Positions 61,634-64,000 of a DNA stretch of 64,000 nt are shown in pieces (position 1 is the first letter of the stretch; each line of letters opens with the position of its first letter). Below the pieces are notes generated by a model. The model was not told the origin of the DNA and did no database searches. It was given only the letters and a program-made list of their open reading frames with translations. The position numbers and the translations under genes are program-made. Origin of the DNA: Epiperipatus broadwayi (Eukaryota; Onychophora; Udeonychophora; Euonychophora; Peripatidae); contig JAQFVV010012671.1 in assembly GCA_028023455.1 (NCBI GenBank), positions 190,001 to 254,000 on the forward strand, in the 5' to 3' direction.

Positions 61634-63039
61634 AAAATTGAAAATCTGACCTGGAATAAGTATTGTGATAATTTTTCCATTTCAAACTTAATAGATATCA
61701 TAACTTATAGTAATTCTGATCAACAGGAAGCAAAAGAAATAAATATTGTTTAAAAAAACAAAATTGGAAATTTAAAGTTAATTTTATTAATTAATAATAA
61801 ATTCATTCAATTATTATTATGTCAGCTTTAAGAAATTATTGTGGGCCTGAAGATGAATAACAAATACATAGGAACAACAATTAACAATTTTTATTTAGTA
61901 TCACACTATCCAAAGCAAATATAAAGTGGTAATATTATTGTTTTAATCTATAAGAAAATAATTTCCCAATGCGTTCTTTGTAATTTTAATAACACTTATA
62001 TTTAGCTAATATAAATAGAATATTAATTAATGCTTAAGATGCATATTCAAATCTATTATAAAGATGATTTTTTAGTTAAATGATTTATTATTACTATTAT
62101 TGAACAAACATATGAGAATATTTAATTAGTAATCTGGATAATAGACATTAACTTTTGTTATATTTCAAATATTTATAACTTGAAGCAGATTAGAGAATAT
62201 ATGTATTTTAAATTTTTATTATACAGGAAGAGTTAAATATTATTAATTCATAATGTGAATATACTTTGCTGTGTTTCACAAATATAATAGCCAATACAAA
62301 AAAAAACAACAACACACAATTTAAATTGTAAATGATATATATGAAATGATTTAAATTATCATATGAAAATAAATATTAATAAAAGATTATGAAATTCTAG
62401 TTCATAATAATCTATCAATTTAATTTTTAAAATACATAAAATATTGTTAAAATTATAAAATTATTATAGAAAGTCGATAAGTAGTGTATATTTATTAATT
62501 TACTGTATTTGTTATTTTTATTTTATTTAGTGTAATAATTATGGTTATCATAATTCATATTTTGTATAATAAAATTCTTACTGTTATCATTTACCATAGT
62601 GTCTTTGATCTATGCATTGATTTAGTTTTCTATTTTATTTTGTGAGTTAATGCAAGTTAATGCATTGATGGATATTGCATTTGGGTTTGTTATATCTATC
62701 TACTGTGTTACTCTTACTTTAATATTCTATTTAACTTTCAAACATTCATATATTGTATGTGCACATACTGCAGGCTGTACGGTAACTATAAATGGATTGA
62801 TCAGTGGCATTCACCAGATTGTACAATAAATATCTGACTTGTATGGTAATTATCCTCATCATTAACAAATTATAAATGTCTGCAAGTTAGATCATGATCA
62901 TGATGCCATGCCTCATTTACATTATATTTATTCATTGTGCTAGTTTTTGGATTGTTCAGTTGATGGGCATGATGATGGTTTAGTGTCCTAAGAATAGTTA
63001 TGCTCTTATATTCATTTAATCTGTTAGAATATATATAAT
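61634..63039. other. AT-rich sequence, no gene
   Basis: No recognisable feature. Confidence 0.4.
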
Positions 63040-63435
63040 ATTCCGATGAAGGATGTATTATTATATGGGACAAAGACAAGGACAATAACAAGGAAAGTCA
63101 ATAAACATTATTGAAATAGAAATTAATTATTGGAGATTAATGATAGGATCAAGATAACAAATCAAATAGATCAGAGAAACAATTGGAGTGGAAAAAAAAA
63201 TCCAGGATAACAGTCATTGAAGAAAGAAAATTAAAATGATACAAGAATGAATAACAAAAGCATATTAGAGATGATGATTGTTTGGAAAGGAGAAAGTAGA
63301 ATAAGAAGAGAAAGACCAAGAAAATAATGAAAAGAACAGAATAAAAAGAACTGGTCTGTCAGAGGCAGATTTATGGATAGATAGATATGGAAGAACAAAA
63401 ATATAAGAAAGTTTTAGTAAGGCATCTTCAGCAGT
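63040..63435 (+). mobile_element. 3' remnant of a non-LTR retrotransposon
   Basis: Plus-strand traces of a LINE C-terminus: VLLYGTKT-like near 63055 (ATTATTATATGGGACAAAG), IRDDDCL near 63264 (family RHDCLLKR), and a K/R/E-rich ERRK..RPRK region. RTGLSEADLWIDRYGRTKI (63350-63406) is the family's 'WTGLS..EL' motif near the end. Stops and frameshifts are present. The minus-strand ORF at 63265-63498 is a shadow. Confidence 0.6.
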
Positions 63436-63440
63436 GAGAA

Positions 63441-64000
63441 ATCCTGAAGTAGATATGTATCTATATGATGTGATGAAATATGACTTTTCTTTTATCAAAA
63501 TTAGACATCTTTGAGCCTATAAGAAAGAAATTTGTTAGTTATCACATTTCTTACTTTATCATTTACTAATCTGCATAGCCTCTAAATATTGAGTCTATTT
63601 ATATTTTATCCCATTTCCATACTATTATTTTTGTCAGTTCATTAGTTTTAAAATTATCCTTATTATTAACCCATCCTAACATAAAAGTCAAAAACTCATT
63701 TTTTGAGTATTTATTTAATTTATAACTATTTTTCCATAAATTCATATGTATTCAATATAAGTATCAACATTCTACTAATAAAGAACTAATATTCTCCTAT
63801 TTACATTTTCTTTATGTAGTTTAAAAAATAAATCTAACAAGTTACTCCATTTATAAATATATTCTCTAATACCAATGCCCCTATTTGAATTTTAAAAACT
63901 TTTCTTAATCATTATTATAAAATAACTTGCTCATGATAGTCTGCTTATTTGTAAATTGTATATATTCAAACTATTTTTGTTTTTTATATCTATTCCACAG
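63441..64000. other. AT-rich sequence, no gene
   Basis: Nothing recognised up to the window edge. Confidence 0.4.

Overview
The window is animal nuclear DNA, strongly AT-rich and dominated by intron and transposon debris. No bacterial-style gene organisation, rRNA or intact long ORF is present. The retroelement types suggest an arthropod, perhaps a chelicerate: one LINE resembles tick-type elements, and there are RTE-like LINEs, an arthropod-style gypsy element, a KRBA2-like integrase and a GIY-YIG Penelope element. That taxonomic guess is inference only.

The one host gene I can support is an HMG20A/B-type HMG-box gene on the minus strand. Three consecutive coding exons (33848-33939, 11475-11638, 960-1042) have matching splice phases and are separated by introns of about 22 kb and 10 kb. 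The last exon holds the basic linker and start of the HMG box. The rest of the box lies beyond position 1, and the start codon lies upstream of 33939, not located.

The most interesting content is a set of hammerhead-ribozyme repeats. Three loci (A 9341-10861, B 53604-54726, C 61034-61620) carry non-coding monomers (about 426 bp in A, about 450 bp in B) that each contain a type I hammerhead motif. At every locus the monomers are head-to-head: left copies on the minus strand, right copies on the plus strand, 3' ends outward. Loci A and B, and two minimal family-B copies without ribozyme (35739-35896, 55774-55862), are flanked by exact 13-15 bp direct repeats. Locus C has an imperfect 13-bp repeat. 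A degraded Penelope-like element (57057-58818) has the same head-to-head layout and a 14-bp flanking repeat, which points to it as the likely source of the mobilising enzyme.

Region by region: 0-9 kb is intron with small foldback repeats and a tRNA-derived SINE. 9.3-11 kb holds locus A and a hairpin element. 13.4-14.2 kb is a possible solo LTR. 18.8-20.3 kb is an unexplained patch of higher GC. 21.7-32 kb is a retroelement graveyard (RTE-like LINE, second RTE fragment, antisense tick-type LINE, gypsy pol with polypurine tract and LTR). 35.7-36.4 kb and 46.5-46.9 kb are foldback elements with decayed hammerhead-like loops. 38.9-40.9 kb is a 2-kb solo-LTR candidate. 41.1-41.6 kb is a 170-bp tandem repeat. 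42.4-43.7 kb is a KRBA2-like integrase pseudogene. 49.7-50.5 kb is an 805-bp foldback. 53.6-61.6 kb holds loci B and C and the Penelope element. 63.0-63.4 kb is a LINE 3' remnant.
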